A stretch of DNA of 64,000 nt, taken from the NCBI GenBank assembly GCA_930367215.1, contig OV884060.1, positions 11,798,001 to 11,862,000 on the forward strand, in the 5' to 3' direction. The notes beneath the pieces were generated by a model that made no database searches, was not told where the DNA came from, and was given only the letters and a program-made list of their open reading frames with translations. Made by a program: the position numbers and the translations under genes. This DNA is from Pollenia angustigena. Taxonomy: Eukaryota > Arthropoda > Insecta > Diptera > Polleniidae. Each line of letters starts with the position of its first letter. Within the stretch, counting starts at the first letter, position 1. Of this stretch, positions 44,690-56,599 are shown piece after piece.

Positions 44690-45165
44690 AACAAATTTTG
44701 TGCACTACATATAAATTTTTTACTATACAAAGAAAACGTTGACGTTGAGAAACTCTTGAGATATTTTTTAAAGAAATTGCTTTCTCTTCCACGCAACACT
44801 CCAAACTATATGCTGTATTTAGAAACTGGCATATCTCCACTTTATCTCGAAACTCTACAACTGCATTTTTGTTATATTAGAAAGATATTTGATCTTCCGG
44901 CAAACAGACTACCGCGTATTCTAGCTGGGAAAACGGTTGAGCTCAATACTTCCTGGGTATCACACTGGAGAACTTTGTATAGTAAAGTAGGTATTACATT
45001 TGATATTGTGACTAGGAGTAGCATTTTACTTCCTCAACAGAAGATCATCCTTCATTCATTGAGATCTACAGTGCAAGGAACTCACGATTTCATGATCTAT
45101 ATCCATGTTTGCAATATGGCAAACAAACTTATTTCCGTGACGATTATTCAGTTTACCTTGTAAGT
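44690..45165 (+). pseudogene. LINE (non-LTR retrotransposon) ORF2 C-terminal fragment
   Basis: The open frame contains 'VDVEKLLRYFLKKLLSLPRN', 'TPNYMLYLETGISPLYLETL', 'HFCYIRKIFDLPANRLPRIL' and a following W...W region. This run (…LPrnTPnYmlylEtG..pL...tl..h..Yi.k...lp..RLP…) is the region after the reverse-transcriptase domain in insect non-LTR elements. The RT catalytic motif lies upstream and is absent, so this is a 5'-truncated relic. A (TTA/ATT)n microsatellite follows at 45222-45256, which fits a LINE tail. Confidence 0.6.
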
Positions 45166-45324
45166 CTTGTTATGAAAGCTATTTGTATTCTTTAAATGTA
45201 AAACATAATTGAAATAAATCATATTATTATTATTATTTTTATTATTATTATTATTACAAAGAAAGTGTGTGCGTTCTGTTGCTTGTCGCCTTAATTGTAA
45301 TCTATTTAGTAAAAATTTGCATAA

Positions 45325-45706
45325 CCCTGCAAATAATAGGACCAGTCCAAACACGCGTGTAAAGAGTAGTCCACAAGGGACCAGGACTAGTCCAAAACTA
45401 ACCCAAACGTATGGAAAAAACCTGGTCTATTTAACATTACGATGTCCTAGGAGAGGACCATATAACCCACCTTTGGACCACTGAGGAGTAGTTTTAAAAC
45501 TACTCCATGGTATACTCAAGAGGATTAGTTTTGAAGTCGTTTAAAAACGAAAGCATGTCGTTAAAAAACGAAGACATGTCGACATGTCGTCTCACTTCAA
45601 ACACTTTTTAACAATGACATGGTCCATGCTTGCATTACATCGGACCAGTCCATGGAGTAGTCCATTTTATCAAAATGGATCAAGTGGTCCAATTTTATTT
45701 GCAGGG
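45325..45706. mobile_element. 382-bp MITE, CCCTGCAAATAA family (copy 1 of 3)
   Basis: Ends CCCTGCAAATAATAGGACCA and TGGTCCAATTTTATTTGCAG followed by GG. It is rich in GGACCA/TGGTCC and holds ACGAAGACATGTCGACATGT and ACTACTCCATGG. Further copies at 49313 and 63802. Confidence 0.75.
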
Positions 45707-45779
45707 AAGTAATTAGTTATTTTTTTATTAAGAGTTACAAACACAATTACAAATTATATTCTAACTTTAGTAACTTAGA

Positions 45780-45885
45780 CCTTTAGCTCTTTGTAGTGAA
45801 ACAGACCAAAGTCTCTGGCGCAAAGCAAACTCGCATCCCGGAAAGACTAGTTCTCTACCAACTAGGGAGCCCCGGTATACACCCG
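45780..45885 (-). repeat. Possible tRNA-derived SINE fragment
   Basis: Minus strand reads GGGGCTCCCTAGTTGGTAGA then GAACTAGTCTTTCCGGGATG, with TAGTTGGTAGAG resembling a Pol III A box and a weaker B-box-like GATGCGAGTTTG. It does not fold as a proper tRNA by eye and GC is well above its surroundings. Weak. Confidence 0.22.
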
Positions 45886-46689
45886 CATAAGTAATTCATC
45901 TCCACAATTGGACGTTAATTCAAAACAGTTGCCATTTTTTGTGGACTGCATATTACAAATAGTAATATTATTTGTTTATTTTCAAGTTATTTGTGTATCT
46001 TCCGGTTTCAATTCAGAACAAATATTTAAAGTAAATAACAAATTAAAATATAATTACACAAATACAGTAGAATTCTTTCAAGAATTTTTAATTTGCTAAT
46101 TTTATGAAATTCTAGACTAACAAAACAAAAAAAAAAAAAAAACAAAAAAAAAAAAAAAAATTTAAAACAAATTTTATGTTTAAAATTCTTATAAAAATAT
46201 TTATCTAACTAAATCATTTAATTGTAGTCATATGTGGGTGTTACATTTAAAATCTTTTTCTAAAGTCATTTTGCATTTATTCAATACTCGTAACCTTGTG
46301 TAAATGAAATCAGCAACAACACAAATATTATTTAATTTTGAATCATGCCTTAAAAAGTAAAGATGATCTTTAAGATTTAGGATTTAATATATTTTATTTT
46401 ATGAAAAACAAAAAGAATTTTTGTTTCTAAAAATGATGAGTTTCGAAATATTGAGTTTATTATGAAATCATTTTGTGTAGGCGGAACTTAAAAAAAATCA
46501 ATAATATTTTTTTAAAGTTTTGCTAAACAAAGTAAATTCGTTATTAAATATTTTCAGTTTAATTTAAGAATGGAAGAATGTGTTTAGGCTAAAATTTGTT
46601 TGCCAGAAAATTAAAGATGAAAGATAAAATTGAGGTGGATGCATTTTAATTGGACTATACCTAGATAAATAAAGCTAAAAATGGCACCT

Positions 46690-46927
46690 GCAGCCGTATT
46701 CTGTAATTCGCTTAGCTAAAGTTAAAACTCGATCGCTCAAATGGCTTAGAAAATACAAAATTTAGAAATTTTAGCTACAATTACGGCGAATTAAGTTTTT
46801 ATGGCACTGCCAAATATAACAATGCACTATATAGAATTGCATTCGTAGCCAAAAAATGCTAGATAAACTTTATAGATTTTTAGCGATACAGATTTAGCTT
46901 TGGCGAACTACTACAGAATACGGCTGC
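46690..46927. mobile_element. 238-bp MITE with GCAGCCGTATTCTGTA ends
   Basis: Exact 16-bp inverted ends GCAGCCGTATTCTGTA / TACAGAATACGGCTGC, followed by paired TTCGC / GCGAA. Target duplication not clear. Confidence 0.75.
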
Positions 46928-47533
46928 TGATCTAATTATTGTTTGAACATTTTCAAAAAAACCATAACAACTTATTATGTAGAATTGTATTTTCCTTAAA
47001 ATACTTAGGGGGTTATAAAAAAGCTCGAAGCTGCCTTTAGTGAATCGACAAATCAACGTGGAATATTCCGGTCTAATAGCAATCCAAATAAGCGTAGATA
47101 GTGAAAATGATTTGGACTTATGTATTTTGAGAAAAACAACTGATGGCAACACCAGTACGTCTTTGGAATATAATTCACAAGTAGTAGAAGAACAAAAAAA
47201 CACCTAAGAAAAAGCGAAAACAATTGCAAACAATACATTAAGTTGAAAATAGTATATTGTTGAAACTCTATGTTCCCTCGAGGAATAAATAAACGACAAA
47301 AAAATACCAAGAGTCACCTATTGAAGCTATGGCGGGGCTATTGGAATATAAAAAAAATTCGCCTTATTATGAAAAGTAGACTGATCTTCGTTTGAATCTT
47401 AAACTGGGCAATATATGGAGTTATATTACGGCTAAAAATGGACTATATATTAACCCAAGCTCGCAACAAAATATAGTCCACAGCTTGCTCCATTCGAATA
47501 CATTTGCTTCGATCGATGCAAGGTAACCGCTAA

Positions 47534-47885
47534 CGCCTTGATTACACTATTATACTTTGTATTAATACATGTCAAAAACTCAATAAATATGACAAAGTGT
47601 GACAGTGTGAATTTAATGTGTCACGAAAATGACAAGTATTATGAAAAAAGTTTGACATCCCATACGACTTCATCGTTTTTTTAAAAATTTCTAAACAATA
47701 ATAGTTTTCATTGGATCAGGGTTGTATTTGGTTTCATATGTGAGTGTTTATACTTTGTGTAATGGTGTGAACACAAACTGTCATGTTAAATTAGATTTTT
47801 TGACAGTCGCAACAAAACTCATTAGATTTCTATCTCACAAAGTATTTTGGAATACGTAAGACTTGTGTGATAGTGTAAACTAGCT
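47534..47885. mobile_element. Most complete copy of the AGGCTAG-family MITE (about 350 bp)
   Basis: Both ends present (left CGCCTTGATTACACTAT, right ATAGTGTAAACTAGCT) with TTA after the right end. The interior is collinear with 27340-27635 and inverted to 22993-23825. Confidence 0.75.
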
Positions 47886-48203
47886 TTAAGACAGAGCTTT
47901 GCAGAGAGAGTTATGCTAAGTGTCAAGTTTTTGCCCGCAATCTGACATTTTGAATACATATGAGACATTATTCGTGAAGCAGACATAATAAAAAAAAATT
48001 GTGCTTTAATTTCTTCAAACATATTTGGCATAACTCTAATTCTAGTCGATATGAATGTGTGTTCCAAATATTTTTGTTTTATGATGCTTCTTTGTCAAGT
48101 TATGGGGTGCTTAAGTGTAACCGTTTATGAAAAATGTTTTTTTTGAGTTATCATTACGAACTGGAAAAAAATTAAAAAAGTTATTCTTATAGGAAATCGT
48201 TTC

Positions 48204-48846
48204 GCTCCTTTATTGCAACAAAGTCATACCTCAAAAAAAAATCGAACTAGGCAATATGCGATTAAAGTTTTCAATATGTACCTTTATACAAATATCAGTG
48301 TAAATATTTTGTTGTTGTTAACTGTTATTAAAAACGGTTTATAAATGTTTCAATTGGTATAAAGTTGCAATTCATAAAAGTGACTTATTTTTAGTTGTGT
48401 CGAAAATATGATAGTAGATCCCTTCTGCTAAGTGCAAAATAGTCTTAATTCGAATTGTGACCTTTTTGTTAAAAACAAAAATTTTAGTTGGAGTTTATAT
48501 TAACTAGACTTGTGTCAGTTTAGAATTTGGTAAAAGTGTGAAAACTTGAAAAGAATTCAGCTTAAGTGACATCACTCAAAATAATTCGGTAACTTGTGCA
48601 AAAAATGCATCATCAAAAATGACACAACTAAATATGTATGGATTTTCTACTCAATGGTCCAAAGATTTGTTTTTAACTATTTTGTAGGTCAAAAACAGTT
48701 CTATTTTTCGATTTCTGATTTTAATAAAGTTTTTTGAATTGAGTCACTTTTGAACTAGGTGTGCGATAAAAAGAACGTATGAAGGAACACTTTTGCTTAA
48801 GTAACTTAAAATTTCTTGAGATATGACTATGTTGCAATAAAGGAGC
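48204..48846. mobile_element. About 640-bp element with about 30-bp inverted ends
   Basis: Left GCTCCTTTATTGCAACAAAG then TCATACCTC; right GAGATATGACTATG then TTGCAATAAAGGAGC. Interior AT-rich, no transposase. Target duplication uncertain. Confidence 0.65.
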
Positions 48847-49312
48847 GGTTTAAACTTACAAAATGACCAATTTAAATTAAAATTTTGCGAACTTGGATTG
48901 ATAAGGTGTCCTTTTAATACTTTAAAAGTTTAATATAATTTTATATTGACATATATTGAAGAAAAAGTCCCATAACTGTTTTTTTCAAATGCACAGAGAA
49001 AACAGATTCGTGATCACAACCGAATTTGGAGCCAATCGAATTTCGTCAGTTGCATGTACTATCACACAATTCAGTTCCAATTACTGAAAATTTCGTTGCT
49101 TAGCATAATATTTTTGATAGCAACATTTAAATTTTAGTACACTATCAGTCATAACAACAGATATTGTTAGTTGTTAGTATGATTATTAGAAACAAAATTG
49201 TGCTTATACCCGAATAAATGATAGGTGCAACTGAATTAACACATAATTGGTGTTCATAACAAGAGATTTGATTGTCGTTATCAATATATTTTTTTAACCG
49301 TTCAAATGTAGC

Positions 49313-49620
49313 CCATAAGGGGCAAGGACTTGTCCAAAGGTAATCTCAATGAATGGAAAAAATGGGTTATTTTACAGTACGATGTCCTAGGGCAGGACCA
49401 TATAACCCAGCTTGCATTACAAAGGGGAAGTCTTAAAACTACTCCATGGTATACTCCAGAGAATTAGCTTTGAAATCGTTTCAAAACGTAAACACGTCGT
49501 TAAAAACCAAGACATGTCGTTTCACTGCAAACTCTTTTTAATAATGACATGGTCCATACTTGCACTACATTGGACCAGTCCAGGATCAAAATGGGTCAAG
49601 AAGTCCAATATAATTTGCAT
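49313..49620. mobile_element. CCCTGCAAATAA-family MITE, copy 2 (ends eroded)
   Basis: Shares with 45325-45706 the blocks TTACGATGTCCTAGG-type text, GGACCATATAACCCA, AAACTACTCCATGGTATACT and ATGACATGGTCCAT in the same order. Confidence 0.7.
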
Positions 49621-52600
49621 ATGTGTGTACGTGTATATGTTCATACCTATTAGAATACGTAAATTACTTACCCCTATTTATTAAGTTTTTCACATTTTCC
49701 ATTTTTGACCGCAAATACATATATTTTTTAAATATAATATTAAAAATTAATTTTATCTATCAAATTTTTCGACAGAAAATTTAGTAAGCAATTGGGGCTT
49801 TTAACTATTTTTTGGTTGTGAATTCCGAATAATTATATTTTCATTTGTTGTACTCGAATTGAATCTATTCCAACAATCAATAATTAGCTGCAATAAATGA
49901 ATAATCATTTATATTACAAAATTTATTGACGAAAGCAAATTATTTATTGCAATGACCAATATTCAGTATTGCCCTATATTAAGTTCGGTTGTGATTCTAA
50001 CCATTTGTACTAATTTTAAGAACTTAATTAAATTAGTTATCATAACTAATAAAAGAATTGAAGGAATCATATTTCAGTTGGAACATCGTTTTTATAATCA
50101 AGAGAATTAAAAATCAGTTAGAACTATAAATTTTTAATAGTTGCAATAATAAATCATGTTACTTGATCAATATTTTATTACTGCAACCGTTTCCCAACCA
50201 ATTTGTTTTCTGTATGTGCATGTATATATCGCTCGTTAGCTGCAGCAACGGCATAAGTTCAAAATCTCAAATTTTGACTTAATATCACTAATGCATAGCA
50301 AACCAGGTGTTTTATGAAGTGGTAATTATTTCATATGAAGATATTGTAAATTCAACTCTTGAGAGAAGAATACAATTTCCTTTTTCCATTATGTTGTGTG
50401 TTAATTTAGGACTTTAAAGTCGTTTTCTCAAAAACTTTCGCAGCAAATGATCGATATAAACACCTTGAAAATGTCATAATATCATTAACATTGTTTGTTT
50501 TTGCCTAAACGTGCCATTAGTAAAATATAAATCTAGGTTTTTCCGTATTTTTTTCATTAAAGTGGTGTCAGGGCTTAGGCAAAACAAATCGTAATGTAGT
50601 GAAATTGTATGAATGAACAGTGAATATTTAATATTTGTTAATGGCTTTTTCTAATAAATTCACAATATAATTTTTATTTCTTTTATCTATTTCTAGCAAT
50701 TGAATATGAAAACAAATTAAATTAATATGCCTTTTGCATTGCCCGAGTCTTTGGCAAATGTTGGAATATTTTACAACACGTCGCCCTCTACATGTCATAC
50801 GTTTCATTAAATCATCGTCTTAAAGATTGATAAGAAAATAAATATACAAATTAAATAAAAATGTTTTACTTCAAAATCCTTTTAAATGCAAATGTTTAAC
50901 TTCAATAACAGTGGCAGTGAAAAAGAACAAAACCCATTAAAATTTTATTGGCAGATACATGATTAAAAGACGTCTTAAAGTCTCTTTTAACGTCTTCATT
51001 GAATTGGCAGTCAAGAAAGAAAGAAAAAGAACACACAATCTTAAAAAAAGAGGAAGACTTTTAAACGAGTCTTTATTAATTGATATGTGTAATGCATTGA
51101 GGTGTAAATTAAACCACTAAACTAAATAAAATGTTAATAAGTTTTTAACGTTTTCCTTGATTGCAGTAGAGATTTTTATTTTATTGGGTCTCCTGTTACA
51201 TGTGCCGAACGAACATTGGAGCCATGGTTGCTTTCATTCACCAAGATTTTTGTAATTTAGCGAAACAAGACCGTTAAAACAAAAAAGAAAAATATCGAAA
51301 ACCAGTTTAAGAAAATTATTCTGGTCTAGAGGTTTTTTGTTTTAAAATCTGCAGCAGATGCTACTTTTTTCAAAAAAAAAAAAAAAAAAAAAAAAGCCAA
51401 ATCCCAATTTAAACCAAGTAGCAGCCAGTTTGTTTATAACCTTTTTGGCTCTTGCAACATCATTCTACGCCTCAACATCATCATCATCATAATCTCCTTC
51501 GCAGCAGTAATAGCAGCATCAGCACCATCATTGCTATCCTCTGCAGTATTTGTTCGTGATACCACAATTTTACCGCTGTTCTTTTAAACTTGTACCACAA
51601 AACGAAACCAAAAATGTAAGTACAGCTTTTTCTTTTTTTTTTACTTTTTATTCTTCTTTTTTTTTGTTGTTGTTTCAATTGTTGATCTTTGTTGATCTTG
51701 AACATATTCTGCTGAAATGGCTTTCCAAGTCAAGACAATTTAACTTTTTTTTTACTTTTTGCTACAAAAATCTTTTCGATTATATACTGCATTCATGCAA
51801 CATGCCACATATATGGTTATTTTCTCTAAAAGATGTTGTCCTTTCCTATTGTTTTTTTTTCTCAATTCTTGGCTTGAATTATTGGCTTAAGAGTTTAAAT
51901 GTGAAATATGTTGGAATTTATGATTTTGTTAAAAAAAATATGGGTCATTTGATAAAAAAACAGTAGTTTTCTTTTTAAGGGGGACAAAGTAGAAAAGGAC
52001 AAAAAGGTCTTGGATTGATATTGAACTTTTACCTGAATAGGAATAGATAAACCCTTACCCGAATCCAAGTAAGGAAAAAAAGGATTAGCACTATGATATC
52101 ATTTGAGCTTTAGAGGAAAATATCAAAAATAGACAGAAAGGTGCACTTGTGCGAGAAGCTTCTTGTCTGTTTTCCGCCTTGGAATAATAAGAAGCGATTC
52201 CTTTAGTCTGAATTACCCAAGCAGCTCACTACTTCCGGTTTACACCAAGTATACCTTGGTGATGTAGTTCAGACATCAGTTTAATTGCAGTTAAAGCAAA
52301 AAGGCGCATGGTTGAGTAGCCTGAATGGCAGACTAAAACCAATGTGTCTCAGGTGACAGGAAACGTGGAACAATCACCGAAACTCAGCTGTTCTTTTGAC
52401 GTTTTACGGTTAGCCTGCCTAGAAGCTGTAAGCAGCTCAAACACTAGGTCCGGACAAGTTGACCTAATAAGTCGCTTTGTCGTAAGCACTTCTTGTTACT
52501 GCAACCACAACCAATATCGATAACATTCAACAGATCACCCACGATGGCGACTTTTATCGTAAAACTTTGTTGTATAATCGACAACAACAAATGTACAATA

Positions 52601-53037
52601 TTGTATATTTGTTGTCTCATGTGATTTAATAAGTTTGATTCATTTCAAATAAATTTTTTAACTATTTTAATTAAAACTGCTTATCAATTAATATTAATAA
52701 CCATTTCATATTAAGTTAAAACTTCCATACCTGGTTTAATTTCATGGTATCAACCAATGTGAATATCAAACTTTATTAAAGAAGAAGAAAAAATAAATAA
52801 AAACCAAGAGTGGAAAAACAAATTATAACAGAAATTAAATAATTTGCTGCTTCAGTTTTGGTTTTTATATTTTGTAAAACGAAATTTGTTAATCTTCTAA
52901 AAAAGTTAACTCAAAGTGAATTAACAATGTACATTGAATTGATATTTTAAATTTTTGACATCAAGCTATACGACAAAGTAACGATACAACAATACCATCA
53001 ATGGGCCTTGGTCTGATATATACTTATGTACATACAT
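49621..53037. other. Intergenic DNA, no supported gene
   Basis: AT-rich. A CA/TCA-rich stretch (51440-51600) with CATCATCATCATAA and AGCAGCATCAGCACC runs into a good splice donor (GTAAGTACAG at 51615) and could be an untranslated first exon. Segment 52130-52560 has clearly higher GC without a frame I can name. Confidence 0.4.
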
Positions 53038-54903
53038 ATGGGGGATTTCACGTCAAGTAACCCAATTTTTAAATCGATGTCTTCCGATTTGGGTGAAATT
53101 AGCACCAAGCTTAGTCCTATTAAATAGTAGTTTAGACACAAATTTTCAACAAGATCGGTCAAAAAGTTTCTGAGTAAGAGGGGGCCAAAGTTTGGCATTT
53201 TGTCCATACAGGTGTTGTTTCTCATCCACGTAACTTATTACCTATTGATGTTAGACAAATTTGTCCCAAGTAGCTTAGATAGCTATTTGATCAATCTTTT
53301 TAAAAAAAATATTTTTTTTTTTTTAATTTTTTAAAATTAATTTTTTTTTAATTTAAAACTTTTTTTTTATTTTTTTTTTAGCGGGAATGTTTTTTTTTTT
53401 TTTTTTTTGCTCAACAGAAAGCTTATGTCTTTTCCTTTGGGTTACTAGTGGCTTATGTATAAAAAAAAATAATTTTTAGCATATGCAGTGCTCTTTCTCA
53501 GCCTTGTAACTTATTACCTATTGGAGTTAGCAAAATTTGTCCCAAGAAGCTTCGATAGCTATTTGATCAATATTTTAAAAAAAATATTTTTTTTTTAAAT
53601 TTTTTAAAATTATTTTTTTTTTTAATTTAAAACTTTTTTTTTATTTTTTTTTTTAACGGGAATGTTTTTTTTTTTTTTTTGCTCATAAGAAAGCTTATGT
53701 CTTTTCCTTTAAGGTAGTTTTGGTCGCTTTTTGGGTTACGAGTGGCTTATGTATAAAAAAAATAATTTTTAGCATATGCAGTGCTCTTTCTCACCCTTGT
53801 AACTTATTACCTATTGGAGTTAGCAAAATTTGTCCCAAGTAGCTTCGATAGCTATTTGATCAATCTTTTTGAAAAAATTTTTGTTTTTTTTTTAATTTTT
53901 TTTTAAATTCAAAAATTTTTTTTTATTTTTTTTTTATCCGGAATGTTTTTTTTTTGCTTCCCGCTAAAAAAAAATAAAAAAAAAGTATTAAATTAAAAAA
54001 AAAAAATAATTTAAAAAAATTTAAAAAAAAGTTTTAAATAAAAAAAAAAAAATAATTTTAAAAAATTAAAAAAAAAAAAAAAAATTTTTTTTTTAAAAGA
54101 TTGATCAAATAGCTATCGGAGCTACTTGGGACAAATTTGTCTAACACCAATAGGTAATAAGTTACGTGGATGAGAAACAACACCTGTATGGACAAAATGC
54201 CAAACTTTGGCCCCCTCTAACTCAGAAACTTTTTGACCGATCTTGTTGAAAATTTGTGTCTAAACCAGTGTTCGAAAATAAACAGTACATTATTTAGCGT
54301 TCGGCTCACACACCGAAGAACGATATCTATTTTTTTAGTGTTTGTGTAAACATACACAATCCTTAATACCGTTCGTAACTATTTCAAGAAAGAACCGAAC
54401 ATTATATAATGTTCGGTTCTTCGTTAAAAAACAGAACAATTGTAGTGATACTGTAGAAAAACATTATATTTTAATGTTCTATAATGTTTTTTTCGTGTGT
54501 GTATTTTGTTTTTGTAAAAAATGTTTGTTTTTTTTTTATCAGCAAAAAGCGATGAACATTAACGAGCCGAACCGATCACATTGAAGTTCGTGGATTTTCA
54601 AAAAAAACCGAACGGAATTAAATGTTCTCATCATTTGTTGAGTATGATGAAAACAGCATTATTTTTGTGTTCGAAAGATGACAAACAGGGAAACGTTATT
54701 TTTTTAATGAATTTCTACACAAACACTATTAGCGTTTGTGTTTTCCACAAATCTACCGAACCGAACATTAAAGAACGATATTTAGTGTTTATTTTCGAAC
54801 ACTGGTCTAAACTACTATTTAATAGGACTAAGCTTGGTGCCAATTTCATCCAAATCGGAAGACATCTATTTAAAAATTGGGTCACTTGACATAAAATCCC
54901 CCA
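53038..54903. mobile_element. 1.87-kb foldback element with about 250-bp arms and internal tandem repeats
   Basis: Ends ATGGGGGATTTCACGTCAAG / CTTGACATAAAATCCCCCAT. Left arm 53038-53290 pairs with the right arm starting near 54090 (for example CACGTAACTTATTACCTATT with its inverse near 54150). Between the arms, a unit of about 290 bp (starting near 53228, 53503 and 53798) repeats three times, each with long poly-T tracts. The right arm is split by a hAT-like element at 54266-54804. Confidence 0.8.
54266..54804. mobile_element. 539-bp hAT-like element with perfect 8-bp duplication
   Basis: Inverted ends CAGTGTTCGAAAATAAACA / TGTTTATTTTCGAACACTG; GTCTAAAC repeated exactly at 54258-54265 and 54805-54812. 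The interior repeats GAACATTA, CCGAAC and GTTCGG motifs. Non-autonomous. Confidence 0.85.
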
Positions 54904-55813
54904 TATATTTATATGGCATATAGATCGCGGCTAACCAGAGTTCTATCTGGTACAAAGTGGACCACTAGTCTTAACTTCATAATAGTTCTTGGCTTAGTTT
55001 TTTTTAAGTAAGTCCCATTTCGCTAATATAAAATAATCAACTGAATAAAATGCAAAACATACTTTGTTAACAAAAACCTCATTATTAAAACTTATCTTGA
55101 GTTTAAAAAGTCCGTCTTTAATGGAATTCCTTATTACAAACTCGAGATTAATTTAAGTTGTTTAAGGAATAAAAGCACTTAAAGGAGACCTTGCTTCAAG
55201 ATTTTTTTTTCAAGTTTTCTTAAAGTTCTAAAACCTTACTTCGCTTCGAACACTTACGAGTTGACCACATTGAGCGTATTTGTTTTTTTTTACAGAACTT
55301 TTGATAAGAATTTTGTTTTTAAGTGTCCTTGAGTTTAAAAACAAGCCATAATTCTTATGATACAGCTTTATTGATGTTCGTTTTTTACAAAAAAAAAAAA
55401 AAAAAAAAAAATTGTCTGAAGTTTTTTGTTCATTTGGTTTTTGTACATTTTCCAGTCAACATGTCTAAGGTATGAAGATGATGTTAAACAGAGTTGAGAT
55501 TTACTGCAACATGTCTTTTACTTTTTTACTTTTTCTAAAACTTTATGTCTGATGTTCTTGAGAGATATTTTTTATTGCTTTTTTATAATAAAATTTTTAT
55601 TTCTTTAAATTCTTTACACAGCTTGAGTTATTGTCAAAGTTTTTAAAATAGTTGCTAGATAGTCAGGAATTTGTGTTAGAAGTAAATTTTAACGCTTTTC
55701 TAATGGATTTTATTTTGCAAATTCCCGGTGACTTATAAGACGCTTATAAAGAGACAATTGTGTACAGTAAAAATGTTAGAGCATGGAATTTTAAGGTAAT
55801 CGAAATTATTACT

Positions 55814-55968
55814 AGATCTGGGCCCGGTTTCTCAAAACTACAAGTTACAATTCTACAAGTAAAATACATTCGAAAAAAGAACAAAAATTGTAAAATTGTT
55901 GCTTTTTTGTTATTGTATTGTACTTGTAGATTTGTAACTTGTAGTTTTGAGAAACGGGGCCCAGATCT
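55814..55968. mobile_element. 155-bp foldback MITE with AGATCTGGGCCC ends
   Basis: Arms AGATCTGGGCCCGGTTTCTC then AAAACTACAAGTTACA, and an inverse ending GAGAAACGGGGCCCAGATCT; over 45 bp paired. Confidence 0.8.
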
Positions 55969-56599
55969 TAAAAAAAAATTATAATTTAACAATAAACCCA
56001 GATTCTTATAATGATTAAACGTCTATCTTATTCAAGAGCTGTTAACGATTTTCATTTACTATAATATGCTAAATGCCTAATATTAATTGATTAATACACT
56101 GAAATTTCATGTTGGGGGAAAAGTTATGCGCATTTCGCTGGTTGCTTAGGCTAGATCATCAGGAAACTTTTTTCCAAATACTTTGAAAAATCTAAAGACA
56201 TTATACAAGTTATATTGTAAAGCGAATGAGAATTACAAACAATCAGTCTTTCATTTTACTTCGTCCTTAAACAACAATTATGTTTATGATAAGAACGTTT
56301 TAAAGTAAAATTTCTCGACTTAAGAGAAAGTTTTTACTTAATTAGCCTTGAATTACTGCTTTATGTAGAAATACACATTTATTACGGCATGTAAACAAAC
56401 AAAACAACGTAATAAACTAGGAATTTATGAAAAACTTAAAGCAAGAAATATAATCTTCGACTTTTTTTTAATATAATTTAATGTAATTATTAATTACATA
56501 TCCATTTTTAATTGTTTACGTGACATAAATGATTTTATTTAGTCAAAAAATTAATTTTTTCGTTATTGAGATTTAAGAAAATTTAGCTTAAAGCTCTTT

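Noticed and set aside
51550..51966. 138-codon frame with hydrophobic Phe-rich text
   Set aside because: Phe/Leu/Ser runs come from poly-T tracts; no family resemblance, and a splice donor interrupts it.
55744..55992. Overlapping frames on both strands
   Set aside because: They arise from the inverted repeat of the MITE at 55814-55968, which opens similar frames on both strands.
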